The notes under the pieces: generated by a model
Told to the model about the DNA's origin: nothing
The model's database searches: none
What the model saw: the letters and a program-made list of their open reading frames with translations, nothing else
Assembly (NCBI RefSeq): GCF_014207435.1
Contig: NZ_JACHGH010000014.1
Coordinates: forward strand, 24,072 to 88,071
Direction of reading: 5' to 3'
Length of the DNA stretch: 64,000 bases
From: Salirhabdus euzebyi
Lineage (GTDB): Bacteria > Bacillota > Bacilli > Bacillales > Alkalibacillaceae
Made by a program: the position numbers and the translations under genes
In this document: positions 63,823 to 64,000 of the stretch, in pieces
Layout of the letters: every line of letters begins with the position of its first letter
Numbering within the stretch: position 1 is the first letter of the stretch

Positions 63823-64000
<178 letters not shown>

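Overview
The window is a stretch of core chromosome from an endospore-forming, low-GC Gram-positive bacterium of the family Bacillaceae. The evidence is the gene order, which follows the Bacillus subtilis ylaO-pycA-cta-ylb-mra/mur/fts-sig-ylm-divIVA-ileS region almost gene for gene, together with sporulation genes (spoVD, spoVE, spoIIGA, sigE, sigG, ylbJ, rsfA) and the first ~178 bases of a Bacillus-type 16S rRNA gene. The 16S start and some gene-order differences look more like the Oceanobacillus/Virgibacillus side of the family than B. subtilis itself; that placement is inference.

Layout. 1-4.1 kb: end of an ftsW/rodA-type SEDS gene overlapping pyc (pyruvate carboxylase). 4.2-12.4 kb: heme A and caa3 cytochrome oxidase, with ctaA divergent from ctaB, then ctaCDEF, ctaG and ctaM (DUF420). 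12.4-20 kb: small conserved genes (a GNAT enzyme, an AI-2E/YtvI-like membrane protein, ylbA, ylbB, ylbC, ylbD, ylbE, ricF, ylbG) and two uncharacterised genes facing away from each other at 18.0-20.1 kb. 20.4-32.9 kb: rsmD, coaD, ylbJ, ylbK, ylbL, tmcAL, ylbN-rpmF, a crotonase-like gene, rsfA, ylbP, panE, a DUF3397-like gene and bshC. 33.1-52.6 kb: the division and cell wall (dcw) cluster mraZ-rsmH-ftsL-pbpB-spoVD-murE-murF-mraY-murD-spoVE-murB-divIB-ylxW-ylxX-sbp-ftsA-ftsZ, with murG missing from its usual place. 53.1-55.8 kb: spoIIGA-sigE-sigG. 56-60 kb: ylmC, ylmD-H and divIVA. 60-63.2 kb: an isoleucine-type T-box riboswitch and ileS. 63.2-64 kb: tandem promoters and the start of an rRNA operon, where B. 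subtilis would have lspA.

How the genes work together. pyc feeds oxaloacetate to the TCA cycle. The cta genes build the terminal oxidase and its heme A and copper centres. The dcw block makes lipid II, cross-links it and places the FtsZ ring, with sepF, ylmG and divIVA adding ring anchoring and pole marking. spoVD/spoVE are the sporulation versions of pbpB/ftsW. SpoIIGA activates pro-sigma E in the mother cell and sigma G follows in the forespore. panE and coaD belong to coenzyme A synthesis, and bshC makes bacillithiol.

I found no prophage, insertion sequence, CRISPR array, toxin-antitoxin pair or defence island, and no convincing new multi-gene system. The non-routine signals lie between genes: two related GC-rich repeats (a 415-base and a 166-base version), a second intergenic repeat after ftsZ, a three-unit MraZ operator, a spoIIG-type promoter with abnormally long spacing, two identical 12-base Spo0A-box-like sites (before ctaB and between the two uncharacterised genes), and a strong minus-strand terminator with no recognisable gene in front of it at about 20.12 kb. 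tRNA genes were not seen.
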